Source: M3007 sp044230315 (lineage in GTDB: Bacteria > Bacteroidota > Bacteroidia > Chitinophagales > Saprospiraceae). Taken from it: a stretch of DNA of 64,000 nt. Positions 27,767 to 36,384 of this stretch are shown here, piece by piece. Below the pieces are notes generated by a model. The model searched no databases. It was not told where the DNA came from and saw only the letters and a program-made list of their open reading frames with translations. Made by a program: the position numbers and the translations under genes. Positions within the stretch are counted from its first letter, which is position 1; each line of letters begins with the position of its first letter. The stretch is taken from positions 1 to 64,000 of the forward strand of contig JBGARJ010000026.1 of assembly GCA_044230315.1 (NCBI GenBank), read 5' to 3'.

Positions 27767-29078
27767 ACTGTTCCAGGTAATCGGCTACCCGGCGCAGAAA
27801 GGAACCGCCCAGCATGCCGTCCACGATCCGGTGGTCGTACGAAAGCGACAGGAACATCATCTGACGTACGGCAATCACGTCGCCGTACTCGGTTTCCAGT
27901 ACCGCCGGTTTTTTGCGGATGGCGCCCGTGGCCATGATCGCCACCTGCGGTTGGTTGATGATGGGCGTGCCCATCACGTTGCCGAAGGTACCCACATTGG
28001 TAAGGGTGAAGGTGCCGCCCTGGATCTCTTCGGGCCGCAATTGGTTCTGACGGGCGCGGCCGGCCAGGTCGTTTACCTGTTTGGTCAGGCCGGCCAGGTT
28101 GTAGAGGTCGGCGTTCCGGATGACCGGCACGATCAGGTTGCCCGAGGGCAATGCTGCGGCCATGCCGATGTTGATGTCTTTTTTGACCAGGATACGCGTG
28201 CCGTCCACCGACGAGTTAATCATGGGAAAGTCCCGGATAGCCCGCACCACGGCTTCGACAAAGATGGGGGTGAAGGTGATATTCTCGCCGTATTTGCGTT
28301 TGAATTCGTCTTTTATGCGGTTGCGCCAGTTGACCAGGTTGGTCACATCGGCCTCTACAAAGGAGGTGACGTGCGCGCTGGTTTGTTTGCTCATCACCAT
28401 GTGATCGGCGATGAGTTTGCGCATGCGGTCCATTTCCACGATTTCCACATTCCCCGAAACCGAAGCCAGCGGCGCGGGCGCGGCGGGTGGTACAGGCGCG
28501 GCAGTTGGTGCCGGCGCTACCGGCTGCGCGCCGGCTGCCGGGCGGGTAGCCACGTAAGCCAGGATATCTTTTTTGGTAACGCGCCCCTCCAGGCCGCTGC
28601 CGGCGATCGCCTCCAGTTCGGCCATGCCGATGCCTTCCTGTTTGGCGATGGTGCGCACCAGCGGCGAATAAAACCGGCCGGTAGCGCCCGATTTGCCGGC
28701 TTCGGCCGTGCCGGCGGCCGGTACGTAGGGCACTGTTGCGGCCGTGGCCGGTTCGGGGGCGTTTTGGGCGCCGTTGCCGTTGGAGGCTGCTGTGGTGTGG
28801 CTCAGGGCCGGCGATGCCGCGGGTTGGGCGTTCGATGCCTCGGTTTCGATAATGGCGATCGTCTTGTTGATCGGGACCACGTCGTTTTCCTGAAAGAGGA
28901 TCTCCACCACCACCCCTTCCACGGGCGACGGCACCTCGCTGTCGACTTTGTCGGTGGCGATATCGAGCACGGGCTCGTCCAATTCTACCCGGTCGCCCGC
29001 TTTTTTGCGCCACTTGAGGATGGTGGCCTCCATAATGCTCTCGCCCATTTTGGGCATCACAAGTTCTACGCGCGCCAT
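27744..29078 (-). CDS. 2-oxoacid dehydrogenase E2 (dihydrolipoyllysine acyltransferase)
   Basis: The 444 residues start at ATG 29078 (MARVELVMPKMGES). Domain order is a lipoyl domain with the attachment Lys in ATDKVDSEV, an Ala/Pro linker, a peripheral subunit-binding domain (SPLVRTIAKQEGIGMAELEAI...GRVTKKDILAY), a second Pro/Ala linker, and a catalytic domain ending in LSYDHRIVDG with the active His and Asp. It fits a pyruvate or branched-chain complex; E1 genes are not in the window. LpdA (15136-16542) is a candidate E3. A TACCTTTG box lies at 29183-29176. Confidence 0.92.
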   Translation of the reverse strand: MARVELVMPKMGESIMEATILKWRKKAGDRVELDEPVLDIATDKVDSEVPSPVEGVVVEILFQENDVVPINKTIAIIETEASNAQPAASPALSHTTAASNGNGAQNAPEPATAATVPYVPAAGTAEAGKSGATGRFYSPLVRTIAKQEGIGMAELEAIAGSGLEGRVTKKDILAYVATRPAAGAQPVAPAPTAAPVPPAAPAPLASVSGNVEIVEMDRMRKLIADHMVMSKQTSAHVTSFVEADVTNLVNWRNRIKDEFKRKYGENITFTPIFVEAVVRAIRDFPMINSSVDGTRILVKKDINIGMAAALPSGNLIVPVIRNADLYNLAGLTKQVNDLAGRARQNQLRPEEIQGGTFTLTNVGTFGNVMGTPIINQPQVAIMATGAIRKKPAVLETEYGDVIAVRQMMFLSLSYDHRIVDGMLGGSFLRRVADYLEQFDPNRGL

Positions 29079-29175
29079 AGTGTCGGTTGGATGTTGAGGC
29101 CGGGTTGCCGTCAACTGTTTTGTTTTCAAACCAGCAGCCCCGCCTGTAGTTTTATTTAATTTGGTTAAAGCCCCG

Positions 29176-29183
29176 CAAAGGTA
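29176..29183 (-). promoter_or_regulatory. Bacteroidota -7 box of the E2/ktr unit
   Basis: TACCTTTG on the minus strand, followed by GCGG, about 98 nt before the E2 start codon. Confidence 0.5.
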
Positions 29184-29280
29184 CGGTTTTGGCCAGGATT
29201 GGACCGTATATGTTGCGTTGTTTTGGAATTATATTTTGCCAAAATCGCACCTTTGCGGCCCTTCCAACGTCTTCGTTCTT

Positions 29281-29913
29281 ATGCCGCCCATTCAAAACAT
29301 CATTTTCGATTTCGGAAACGTGCTCTTCGACCTCGATCTGCCCGCAATCCAGCGCGAAATGCAGCGGCTTTTGGGCGAACAATACCCCACGGCAAAGGCC
29401 CGGCTCACCCAATACCGGGTGTTTGAGTTGTACGAAACGGGTGGCCTTTCCACCGATGAATTTATCGATACCCTGCGATCCACTGCCCGGCCGCCGCTCT
29501 CCGCAGTCCAGGTAACCGCCGCCTGGAACGCCATTTTCATCGGCATGCCCGCCGAACGCTTCGAACTCCTGCTCCAACTCCGCCGGCGCTACCAGGTTTT
29601 TCTGCTCAGCAATATCAACGAACTGCACGCGGCCTGGATCGATGCCTATATGCAGCGGGAACATGGGCTGACCGATTTTCTGCCGCGGTACTTCGACGCC
29701 GTTTATTATTCCCACCTGATCCGCTTGCGCAAGCCCGACCGGGAAATTTACGAATACGTGCTGGCCGATGCGGAGTTGGTGCCCGCTGAAACCCTCTTTA
29801 TCGACGACCTCGAAGAAAATGTAGTCACCGCGCGTATGCTTGGCATTCAAGGGGTTGTAAAAACGCCTGAACTCGATATTGCCCAGTACATGCGCGGATT
29901 GTTGTCGGCCTGA
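29281..29913 (+). CDS. HAD-superfamily hydrolase
   Basis: The 210-residue product starts at ATG 29281. HAD motif I is IIFDFGNVLFDLD with nucleophile Asp10 and Gly in place of the second Asp, as in YihX-like sugar phosphatases. Motif II is FLLSNINELH, motif III a Lys in LRKPDREIYE, and motif IV TLFIDDLEENV. Probably a phosphatase of small phosphorylated metabolites; the substrate is unknown. Its stop abuts the stop of the convergent DUF1963 gene with no spacer. Confidence 0.88.
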   Translation: MPPIQNIIFDFGNVLFDLDLPAIQREMQRLLGEQYPTAKARLTQYRVFELYETGGLSTDEFIDTLRSTARPPLSAVQVTAAWNAIFIGMPAERFELLLQLRRRYQVFLLSNINELHAAWIDAYMQREHGLTDFLPRYFDAVYYSHLIRLRKPDREIYEYVLADAELVPAETLFIDDLEENVVTARMLGIQGVVKTPELDIAQYMRGLLSA

Positions 29914-30696
29914 TCACAAACAATCCCAGTCGTAAAGCACGCGACTAAAATTGCGCGCAGCAAGGTCTTTTTCCCGGATAAAGAAATGCCCGACACCCAT
30001 GTCGCCCCACATGAGGTCCATGTGCTCGTCGGAGTCGAGTTGAAACAGCAGCAGCATAGGGTCCTCCGGCCGGCGCGGGTCATCCTGCGTAAAGTAGGCG
30101 TAACCGCCCACTTTGTGGCCCTGGCTGCGCACGGCGCGATTGTACTCATCGAGCACATTCCATTCCTGGTCGCCGAATTGCTGAAAAAAATCCGCTCCAA
30201 AAGTTTCCCCGAACCGGTAATCCATCGAGGATGCGGCCTCTTCGGCCATTTCAAAGGCCAGCGGGTATGAAACGTCGGGGTGATGCGGGAGCAAATCGTA
30301 GTCGCGCAACGGCGGAAATTGAGTTTGAAGCGCCGACTCGTCGGTGACCACGTCCGGAAAATACAATACCCGGAAGGTGTCCGGATTTTCGCCGTCGTCG
30401 AAATCCATGCCATACAGATCGTCGTCGGAGATATAAAACTGCACGATGCCGCGCTCGGGAAAAGGCGCCAGCGGGGGCATGTCGGCAAAATTGAGTTGCG
30501 CGAGGAAGAAAAGCGGCCGGCCGTCGGGCGTTGTGGGATAGACGGTTCCTTTCGGCAGGTAAGGTGCGCCGCCCACTTTGCTTTCCCAATAGCGGGTGGC
30601 GCGCGACGCCTGGGGTTTTATCCGGATAAAAGGCTGCCGGGTACCGAGCAGTTTTTCCCGGTAGGGTTCAAGCGCTGCTGGGAGATCGAGTTGCAT
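29914..30696 (-). CDS. DUF1963 (YwqG-like) protein
   Basis: The 260-residue product matches the YwqG/DUF1963 pattern: SKVGGAPYLPKGTVYPTTPDGRPLFFLAQLNF, then GIVQFYISDDDLYGMD, then a C-terminal HKVGGYAYFTQDDPR and LLLFQLDSDEHMDLMWGDMGVGHFFI. The family has unknown function and is often found near genes for SUKH-like or toxin-immunity proteins, but there is no such context here. It lies 6 nt downstream of ybeY and is probably in its operon. Confidence 0.88.
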   Translation of the reverse strand: MQLDLPAALEPYREKLLGTRQPFIRIKPQASRATRYWESKVGGAPYLPKGTVYPTTPDGRPLFFLAQLNFADMPPLAPFPERGIVQFYISDDDLYGMDFDDGENPDTFRVLYFPDVVTDESALQTQFPPLRDYDLLPHHPDVSYPLAFEMAEEAASSMDYRFGETFGADFFQQFGDQEWNVLDEYNRAVRSQGHKVGGYAYFTQDDPRRPEDPMLLLFQLDSDEHMDLMWGDMGVGHFFIREKDLAARNFSRVLYDWDCL

Positions 30697-30702
30697 GCTG
30701 GG

Positions 30703-31164
30703 TCAGGCTGGTGGACAATTTTTCAAATAAAAATCTTCTTTGGCGCGCATCAGCCGGGTCTCGTCCGGGGTTTTGTCGCCGTAGCCGGCCAAATGCAGCA
30801 CGCCGTGCGCCATGACGCGGCAGAGCTCCTGCCAAAATGGGATGCGGAGTGCGCCGGCATTTTCCGCCACACGTTCGGTGCTGATGAAAATATCGCCGTG
30901 CACCGCATTTGCCGTGTACGGAAAAGTAATAATATCCGTGTAATAATCGTGCTGCAGGTGCTCCACATTTACGGCCCGGAGGTATTCATCGGAGCAAAAG
31001 ATGTAGGCCAGTTCGTACACCGGTTTGCCTTCCGCCTCCGCGATTCCCAACAACCACTCAACCAACGGTTTTTGGTTGGGAAGATCAAATTCGATGTCTT
31101 CCACATGAAACGACACAAAGGTTTCGGGTGCGTCGTCGTCGAAGGGCAGGTCAGGGAATTCCAT
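30703..31164 (-). CDS. ybeY: Endoribonuclease YbeY
   Basis: The 153-residue product carries the zinc motif AHGVLHLAGYGDKTPDE, with His120 and His124 as ligands and Asp130 where the third His normally stands. The GDKT form is, to my knowledge, common in Bacteroidota YbeY. YbeY acts in 16S rRNA 3' maturation and ribosome quality control. Upstream, repeat B3 ends 22 nt before the start codon, so the promoter must lie in or above the repeat. Confidence 0.9.
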   Translation of the reverse strand: MEFPDLPFDDDAPETFVSFHVEDIEFDLPNQKPLVEWLLGIAEAEGKPVYELAYIFCSDEYLRAVNVEHLQHDYYTDIITFPYTANAVHGDIFISTERVAENAGALRIPFWQELCRVMAHGVLHLAGYGDKTPDETRLMRAKEDFYLKNCPPA

Positions 31165-31186
31165 AGAGCAGGGTAGCCGGTGTTTT

Positions 31187-31347
31187 AGACCATGTTTGGA
31201 TCTTCATGCTGCGGCGAAATTGGGGAAATTTAATTTCAGACCAGGCAAATTTTATGGGCGTATGCAGGAAATCCGCCGAAAAATTTAGCGTCGTATGAAA
31301 TGAAATTTTCCGTTTGCCGGCCGGCGGCAAAATTCCAAACATGGTCT
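31187..31347. repeat. Palindromic repeat family B, full-length copy 3
   Basis: The copy is 161 bp with perfect 14-bp inverted ends (AGACCATGTTTGGA / TCCAAACATGGTCT). Its centre (GGGCGTATGCAGG) matches the reverse complement of copy 1, so it is inverted relative to that copy. Both ends carry the matching change AACATG to ACCATG, which suggests the arms co-vary. Confidence 0.87.
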
Positions 31348-31356
31348 TATGCAAAA

Positions 31357-31422
31357 CGGAGGCACGAATACGCGGAGATGCACTATTTGAAAAAGGTGCA
31401 TCGCCGTGCTTTCGTGCCTCCG
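31357..31422. repeat. 66-bp palindrome beside repeat B3
   Basis: CGGAGGCACGAA (31357-31368) pairs with TTCGTGCCTCCG (31411-31422), and inside, GATGCAC pairs with GTGCATC around a 12-nt loop. It lies 29 bp beyond the rsbW-like stop and may terminate that gene, or be another mobile palindrome. Confidence 0.7.
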
Positions 31423-31450
31423 TGGTGAAGAACGCAAAAAAGGGCAACCT

Positions 31451-31855
31451 TCAAAGTTTAAACCGCATTTCCACCGTGCTACCGCCGCGGATGAAGCGGC
31501 ATCCGTCGCTCAGGTGGCGCATCAGGAAAAGGCCGCGGCCTCCGCATTTCTCCAAAAATTCGGCGCAGGTGGGATCCGGCACGTCGCCCGGATTGAACCC
31601 CGGCCCTTCGTCGGATACCCGGATGGACAATGCGTCTTTTTGGCGGCGCATGGATATGGAAACTTGTTTGGAACAATCACCCCGGTTGCCGTGTAGCATA
31701 GCATTGGTGACTGCTTCGGTCAGGCTAATGAGGATATTGCCGTGTAAATCGGGCGAAAGTTTGTAGCGTTCGGCTAGTTCATGTACGAAAGGTTCAACTT
31801 GAGAAACATTATCGGGGTTGGAAGGAAGGGTTAGGTTTGTGTGTAAATCGCTCAT
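31451..31855 (-). CDS. Anti-sigma regulatory factor-type ATPase (RsbW-like)
   Basis: The 134-residue product starts at ATG 31855. It is a GHKL ATPase with an N box (SLTEAVTNAMLHGN), a G1 box (VSDEGPGFNP) and a G2 box (CGGRGLFLMRHLSDG). Stand-alone proteins of this type are serine kinases of anti-sigma/anti-anti-sigma switches. No partner sigma factor, STAS protein or phosphatase is adjacent, so the target is unknown. Confidence 0.87.
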   Translation of the reverse strand: MSDLHTNLTLPSNPDNVSQVEPFVHELAERYKLSPDLHGNILISLTEAVTNAMLHGNRGDCSKQVSISMRRQKDALSIRVSDEGPGFNPGDVPDPTCAEFLEKCGGRGLFLMRHLSDGCRFIRGGSTVEMRFKL

Positions 31856-32576
31856 TCGCAAGGTGTAGAGTTAGAATCTGACTGCACTCTTTTAGAAATG
31901 ACCTCAAACTGGTTTGCGCTGGGAAAATCGGTTGGGAGCAAAGTGTGTTTGAAGGATTCAGCCAAATTATTTCGTGTAGGCCAGGGCATACGGATTAATC
32001 GGAGAGATTAGGAGTGCTTGCGAAGGTTGTAAGGATATATTCCACTCAAAAACGCTGCAATTTAAGATTCTCTTAACGCGTCGCGCAAGGGGGCGTGCCA
32101 ACTATTTTTACTTTTTCATCCAAAATGGGCCCGTTTGGACGCAATTTTGACACTTTAGTAACAAAAAAGTTTTTTTTCACCCGTCGTTATTTGCCTGATC
32201 GCAAAAAAACGTCGTTGCCCGCGACTGTACTTTTTATCCTGTCGTACTTAAACGAGAGCATCGCCCGGTTGGGGCGGCACGCTGGCTGGATTGCTTTGAT
32301 AACAGGAACTGCGCAGGATTTTAACCTTTTACGATATATGCCGAAACAAGGACGCTGACAGGAGGAGTTGACTTGAGGCGGGGGCTGGCTTGGGTGCAGA
32401 TTAGCATTGAACGGGCCACATAACCAGACAAAAGAGGACTTAAAACAAGAATAGAACGGAATTGTTCACCGGATAAACTGTTTTGCCCTAAAAAATTTTC
32501 ATGGCTTTGCCTTGTCGAGTCATGCCAGCTCATTTCCGGTTTGCTCGCCGCCGGGTTCCATACCTGTTCCGATACA
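31856..32576. other. 720-bp gap without a convincing gene
   Basis: Short frames exist on both strands (for example 32095-32358 plus, 32321-32587 minus), but their translations lack any family features and the base composition is lower in GC than the neighbours. Runs of A and T around 32160-32220 look like regulatory DNA. I see no repeat or RNA structure that I can name. Confidence 0.55.
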
Positions 32577-33407
32577 TCACAATTCAAGCGGTACTTCCCA
32601 TAGGATACCGTCCGGGTTGAGAACCGAAATCATGTATTTGCGCCGGGGTAATTTGGCCCGGCCCAACTCCTGAAGCGCAAGGGCGATCACCATTTCTTTT
32701 TTCGGGAGATCGATAAAACGGGGGATCAGCCGAACGGCGTAAGACTTGGCGTGCGGCTGGTTGTTGATGTCGCGGTAATCGGTTTGCAGGGTCAGGTACT
32801 GGCAAGTCGCGGCGAACTGGAGCAGGAGCTTGGAATATTGGCTTTTGTTCAGGTTCAGGCCGTGTCCGATCCGGATCAATACGTTGCACCACATTTCCAG
32901 GTAACTGTACGGCAGCGCCACGAGTACGGGTGTTTTTTCCGAGGTTACGGGCAGGCAGTATTCGACGAACGCTTCATTGTCTTCTTTCCGGTAGCAATTG
33001 TTGAACAGAAAGGCGTTGGCGTCGGCCACATAATGCGTGCCGGTCGGTACCTGAATGCCGCCGATCCGGACGGTATCGACCAACCGGCTGGCATCATACT
33101 GCCAGAGCAGGCGCAGGTCTTTTGCTGCGCCCAGGCCGAGGTTGGAGGCGGTCAGCAACAATTCGTGCACAACGGAATCGTGCTCCACGCGAAATTCGAT
33201 ATCGCCGCATTTGCTGGGCGATTCGGCATAAGCAACCGAGAAAAGCGACCGGTCGGGTGCAAAAACCAGATCGGGGCGGTAGGTGCGTTCGTTTTGCCGG
33301 ATCAAAATGATCAGCGTCACAAAGGAAATGAGCGAAGCGACGATAGCGGTCGCGTTGCGGATCAGGCTTGCCCAGCCCGAGATTTTTTTGAAACGTTCTT
33401 TTTCCAT
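32577..33407 (-). CDS. Hypothetical membrane-anchored protein (276 aa)
   Basis: One N-terminal transmembrane helix (about residues 15-36, LIRNATAIVASLISFVTLIILI) is followed by a soluble domain rich in beta strands (VVHELLLTASNLGLGAAKDLRLLWQYD). A basic start places the N-terminus in the cytoplasm and the domain outside the membrane. No catalytic motif or known family is evident. It lies 30 nt downstream of the asnS stop at 33438 and may be read with it, or independently. Confidence 0.7.
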   Translation of the reverse strand: MEKERFKKISGWASLIRNATAIVASLISFVTLIILIRQNERTYRPDLVFAPDRSLFSVAYAESPSKCGDIEFRVEHDSVVHELLLTASNLGLGAAKDLRLLWQYDASRLVDTVRIGGIQVPTGTHYVADANAFLFNNCYRKEDNEAFVEYCLPVTSEKTPVLVALPYSYLEMWCNVLIRIGHGLNLNKSQYSKLLLQFAATCQYLTLQTDYRDINNQPHAKSYAVRLIPRFIDLPKKEMVIALALQELGRAKLPRRKYMISVLNPDGILWEVPLEL

Positions 33408-33437
33408 TTCGGGTCGTATTTGTCCCGAAAAGATACG

Positions 33438-34886
33438 TCAAAATTCCGCGCTGCCGGGATACCGCGGGAAGGCAATCACATCGCGGATATTGCCCATTCC
33501 GGTGACAAACTGCACCAGCCGTTCGAAGCCCAGGCCAAAGCCGGCGTGTGGGCAGGAGCCGAAGCGGCGGGTGTCGAGATACCAGTAAAGTTCGGCTTCG
33601 GGAATGTGCATCTCGCGCATTTTTTGCAACAATACTTCGTAGCGTTCTTCGCGCTGCGACCCGCCCACGATCTCGCCGATGCCCGGAAAAAGGATATCCA
33701 TGGCCGAAACCGTGGGCGCCGGCACGCCTTCCTTCGGCTCGTCGAGGCGCATGTAAAACGCTTTGATCGCCGCCGGGTAGTTGGTCAGGATCACCGGTTT
33801 TTTAAAGTGTTTCTCCACCAGGTACCGCTCGTGCTCGCTCTGCAGGTCGGCGCCCCAGGCGTCGATGGTGTATTGGAATTTCCCTTTTTTGTTGGGGTTG
33901 GAATTTTTCAGGATATCGATGGCTTCGGTATAGGTGAGCCGTTCGAAGCGGTTGTCGACCACGAAACGCAGTTTTTCGGTGAGCGCCATTTCGGAGCGCT
34001 GATCCTGCGGCTTGGCTTTTTCTTCCTCCAGGAGCCGCTCTTCCAGGATCTTCAGGTCGTCGGCGCAGTGTTCGAGCACATACCCGATGACCGATTGCAG
34101 CATGGCTTCTGCCAGGTCCATGTCGTCGTTCAGGTCGGCAAAGGCGACTTCCGGTTCGATCATCCAGAACTCGGCCAGGTGGCGCGTGGTGTTGGAGTTT
34201 TCGGCGCGGAAGGTAGGGCCGAACGTGTACACTTCTCCAAGGGCCATAGCGCCGAGTTCGGCTTCCAGCTGGCCGGAAACGGTGAGGTTGGTGGGGCGCT
34301 CGAAAAAGTCCTGGCTGAAATCTACTGCGCCGTCTGCCGTGCGCGGCACGTTTTCGAGGGGTAGCGTCGTCACGCGGAACATTTCGCCCGCGCCTTCGGC
34401 GTCGCTGGCGGTGATTACCGGGGTGTGGAGGTAAAAGAATCCGCGGTCGTTGAAAAACGAATGAATGGCAAACGCCAGCGCATGCCGCACGCGGAACAGG
34501 GCGCCGAACGTGTTGGTCCGGAACCGCAGGTGAGCGATCTCGCGGAGGAATTCCAGGGTCTGTTTTTTGGGTTGCAGCGGGAACTCCTCTGGGTTGCTAT
34601 CGCCGTAGATCACGATCTCAGCGGCCTTCACTTCCACGGTCTGTCCCTTGCCCTGGCTCTCCACCAGGTGGCCGCGCGCGCCGATGGCCGCGCCGAATTT
34701 GATGCGGTCGATAATCGCGGGGTCGGTGCGTTCAAAGTCGACCACCACCTGCAGGTTTTGCGCGCAGGAGCCGTCGTTGAGGGCGATGAACTGATTGTTG
34801 CGGAAGGCTTTGACCCAGCCTTTGACCAGTACGTCGGCGCCGACCGGTTCGGTGCGGAGGATTTCGGCGATTTTGATGCGTTTCAT
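33438..34886 (-). CDS. asnS: Asparaginyl-tRNA synthetase
   Basis: The 482-residue class IIb synthetase has an OB-fold anticodon domain (about residues 18-100, VKGWVKAFRNNQFIALNDGS), motif 2 TFRAENSNTTRHLAEFWMIEPE and motif 3 GFGLGFERLVQFVTG. The Asn pathway is therefore direct charging. A TACCTTTG box lies at 34917-34910, 24 nt before the start. Confidence 0.95.
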   Translation of the reverse strand: MKRIKIAEILRTEPVGADVLVKGWVKAFRNNQFIALNDGSCAQNLQVVVDFERTDPAIIDRIKFGAAIGARGHLVESQGKGQTVEVKAAEIVIYGDSNPEEFPLQPKKQTLEFLREIAHLRFRTNTFGALFRVRHALAFAIHSFFNDRGFFYLHTPVITASDAEGAGEMFRVTTLPLENVPRTADGAVDFSQDFFERPTNLTVSGQLEAELGAMALGEVYTFGPTFRAENSNTTRHLAEFWMIEPEVAFADLNDDMDLAEAMLQSVIGYVLEHCADDLKILEERLLEEEKAKPQDQRSEMALTEKLRFVVDNRFERLTYTEAIDILKNSNPNKKGKFQYTIDAWGADLQSEHERYLVEKHFKKPVILTNYPAAIKAFYMRLDEPKEGVPAPTVSAMDILFPGIGEIVGGSQREERYEVLLQKMREMHIPEAELYWYLDTRRFGSCPHAGFGLGFERLVQFVTGMGNIRDVIAFPRYPGSAEF

Positions 34887-34909
34887 ATGTCGTTTCGAAA
34901 AAGAAGGCG

Positions 34910-34917
34910 CAAAGGTA
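34910..34917 (-). promoter_or_regulatory. Bacteroidota -7 box of asnS
   Basis: TACCTTTG on the minus strand, followed by GCGCC, 24 nt before the start codon. A TTA rather than TTG is found near -33. Confidence 0.55.
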
Positions 34918-34954
34918 AGCCAAGCGGCGCGATTTTATAACCGGAAGAAAAATC

Positions 34955-34962
34955 TACTTTTG
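34955..34962 (+). promoter_or_regulatory. Bacteroidota -7 box upstream of panD
   Basis: TACTTTTG followed by CAACC, 111 nt before the panD start. The short repeat at 34991-35043 would then lie in the panD leader. Confidence 0.4.
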
Positions 34963-34990
34963 CAACCGGAACGGTCGTAGCGCTGTTTTT

Positions 34991-35043
34991 AGAACAGGTT
35001 TGACGTTTTTTGCCAGCCATGCGACGAGCTCCAAACCTGTTCT
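34991..35043. repeat. Short derivative of repeat family B in the panD leader
   Basis: Perfect 12-bp inverted ends (AGAACAGGTTTG / CAAACCTGTTCT) resemble the family B ends with CATG changed to CAGG on both arms. Only 29 bp lie between them. It sits 30 bp before the panD start codon. Confidence 0.68.
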
Positions 35044-35073
35044 CCGGTACACCATGCGTTGAAGGAACTGATC

Positions 35074-35439
35074 ATGTTAATTGAAGTTTTTAAAAGCAAA
35101 ATCCACCGCGTGCGCGTCACGCAAGCCGACTTGAACTATATCGGCAGTATCACGATCGATGAAGAATTGATGGAAGCGGCCAATATCATGGAAGGCGAAA
35201 AAGTCCAGATCGTCAACAACAACAATGGCGCCCGGCTGGAAACCTATACCATCCGGGGCGAGCGCGGCAGCGGAGTGATCTGCCTGAACGGCGCCGCGGC
35301 GCGCCTCGTGCAGGTGGGCGATGTGGTGATCATCATTTCATACGCCTGGATGACCCCCGAAGAGGCCAAGGCTTTCCGCCCGATCGCCATTTTCCCCGAC
35401 GGCGACAACCGTCTGGTGGTCAACCCCTCCAAGTCCTGA
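35074..35439 (+). CDS. panD: Aspartate 1-decarboxylase
   Basis: The 121-residue zymogen starts at ATG 35074 with GGAACT upstream as a possible ribosome site. The self-cleavage site is YIGSIT, with Ser25 becoming the pyruvoyl group. It makes beta-alanine for pantothenate and coenzyme A. Length and the NGAAARLVQVGDVVIIISYAW core are typical. It is a single-gene unit. Confidence 0.95.
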   Translation: MLIEVFKSKIHRVRVTQADLNYIGSITIDEELMEAANIMEGEKVQIVNNNNGARLETYTIRGERGSGVICLNGAAARLVQVGDVVIIISYAWMTPEEAKAFRPIAIFPDGDNRLVVNPSKS

Positions 35440-35646
35440 AGTGTGGCGTTCCGGTCACTACACCCTTGGCCAGATACAAGGGCTGAACAGGTCAAAAAAA
35501 AATGACCAGGCGTAGGTTGTCTGTATTTACCACGGAGACATAGCAGCGCGGATAAAGTATTATAAATTAATTATTTACCTGCGCTGCCCTGGTGCAAAAT
35601 AATGTCGAACCGCTCCCTGCGGCACTTTCGGGTTTGTCTCACATTC

Positions 35647-36183
35647 CTACCCGCCGCCCAACTGGCGCAGCCGGGCAAACACGGGGCAATCGGGATCGTG
35701 CGCCCCGGGCAGCCAGCCGGTACTCATCAGAAATTCGTTGACGATCTCGCCGCCGGTGAAGCGGAAGGTCTTTTTGAACAACCGCACCCAGGCGTCCTTG
35801 GGTTGCGGATGATGGTGCTCCAGCCAGCGGTAAAACGAACCGTATTCTGCCTGGAGGCGCTGAATGACCCGGGCGTTTTCAATGGCAGCATTCACCTTCA
35901 GCCGGTTGCGGATGATGCCTGCGTCTTGCAGCAAGCGCGCCACATCGGCCTCGGTATAGGCCGCAACCGCAGCAATATCGAACCCCTGGTAAGCCCGGCG
36001 AAAGTTTTCCTGTTTGTTTAAAATAGTCGTCCAACTCAGGCCGGCCTGATTGATTTCCAGCACCAGCCGGCAAAACAACTCATTGTCGTCGTACAATGGA
36101 AATCCATACTGGTGATCGTGGTAGTCGCGGTGGACATTCGGCTGGTCGGGGGGCAGGGCATTGACGTAAGTGCAGTAGCTCAT
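35647..36183 (-). CDS. tag: DNA-3-methyladenine glycosylase I
   Basis: The 178-residue product starts at ATG 36183 (MSYCTYV; the family normally opens with a Cys such as CxW/Y). It has YHDHQYGFPLYDDNELFCRLVLEINQAGLSWTTIL with the active-site Glu and Trp, and the zinc or structural HDPDCPV near the end. It removes 3-methyladenine in base excision repair. The frame stays open upstream through a 9-bp tandem repeat (Thr/Leu-rich), but that extension is not family-like, so I start at MSYC. Confidence 0.92.
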   Translation of the reverse strand: MSYCTYVNALPPDQPNVHRDYHDHQYGFPLYDDNELFCRLVLEINQAGLSWTTILNKQENFRRAYQGFDIAAVAAYTEADVARLLQDAGIIRNRLKVNAAIENARVIQRLQAEYGSFYRWLEHHHPQPKDAWVRLFKKTFRFTGGEIVNEFLMSTGWLPGAHDPDCPVFARLRQLGGG

Positions 36184-36187
36184 AGAT

Positions 36188-36295
36188 AATGTGGTCAATG
36201 TGGTCAATGGGAGCAATGTGGTCAATGTGGTCAATGTGGTCAATGTGATCAATGTGATCAATGTGATCAATGGGGGCAATGGGGGCAATGGGGGT
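36188..36295. repeat. 9-bp tandem repeat array, 12 units
   Basis: Twelve head-to-tail 9-bp units: five AATGTGGTC, three AATGTGATC, one AATGGGAGC and three AATGGGGG(C/T). Variants are grouped in blocks. It begins 5 bp upstream of the tag start codon and ends 89 bp before the pullulanase-like gene, so it fills the shared divergent promoter region. Confidence 0.92.
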
Positions 36296-36384
36296 CACAA
36301 AAGAACAAAAATCATATGGATTCGGGGGGCGCAGATGCCGGGCTGTTTGATTACATTACCTTTAACCCGCTAAAAAATCACGAT

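Noticed and set aside
32095..32587. Small frames on both strands in the 31.9-32.6 kb gap
   Set aside because: No family features, atypical starts (one is TTG overlapping the next gene), and low-complexity composition.
36080..36298. Frames made of DHI or TTL tripeptide repeats across the 9-bp array
   Set aside because: A 9-bp repeat is open in all frames by its nature; the tag protein begins naturally at MSYC after the array.
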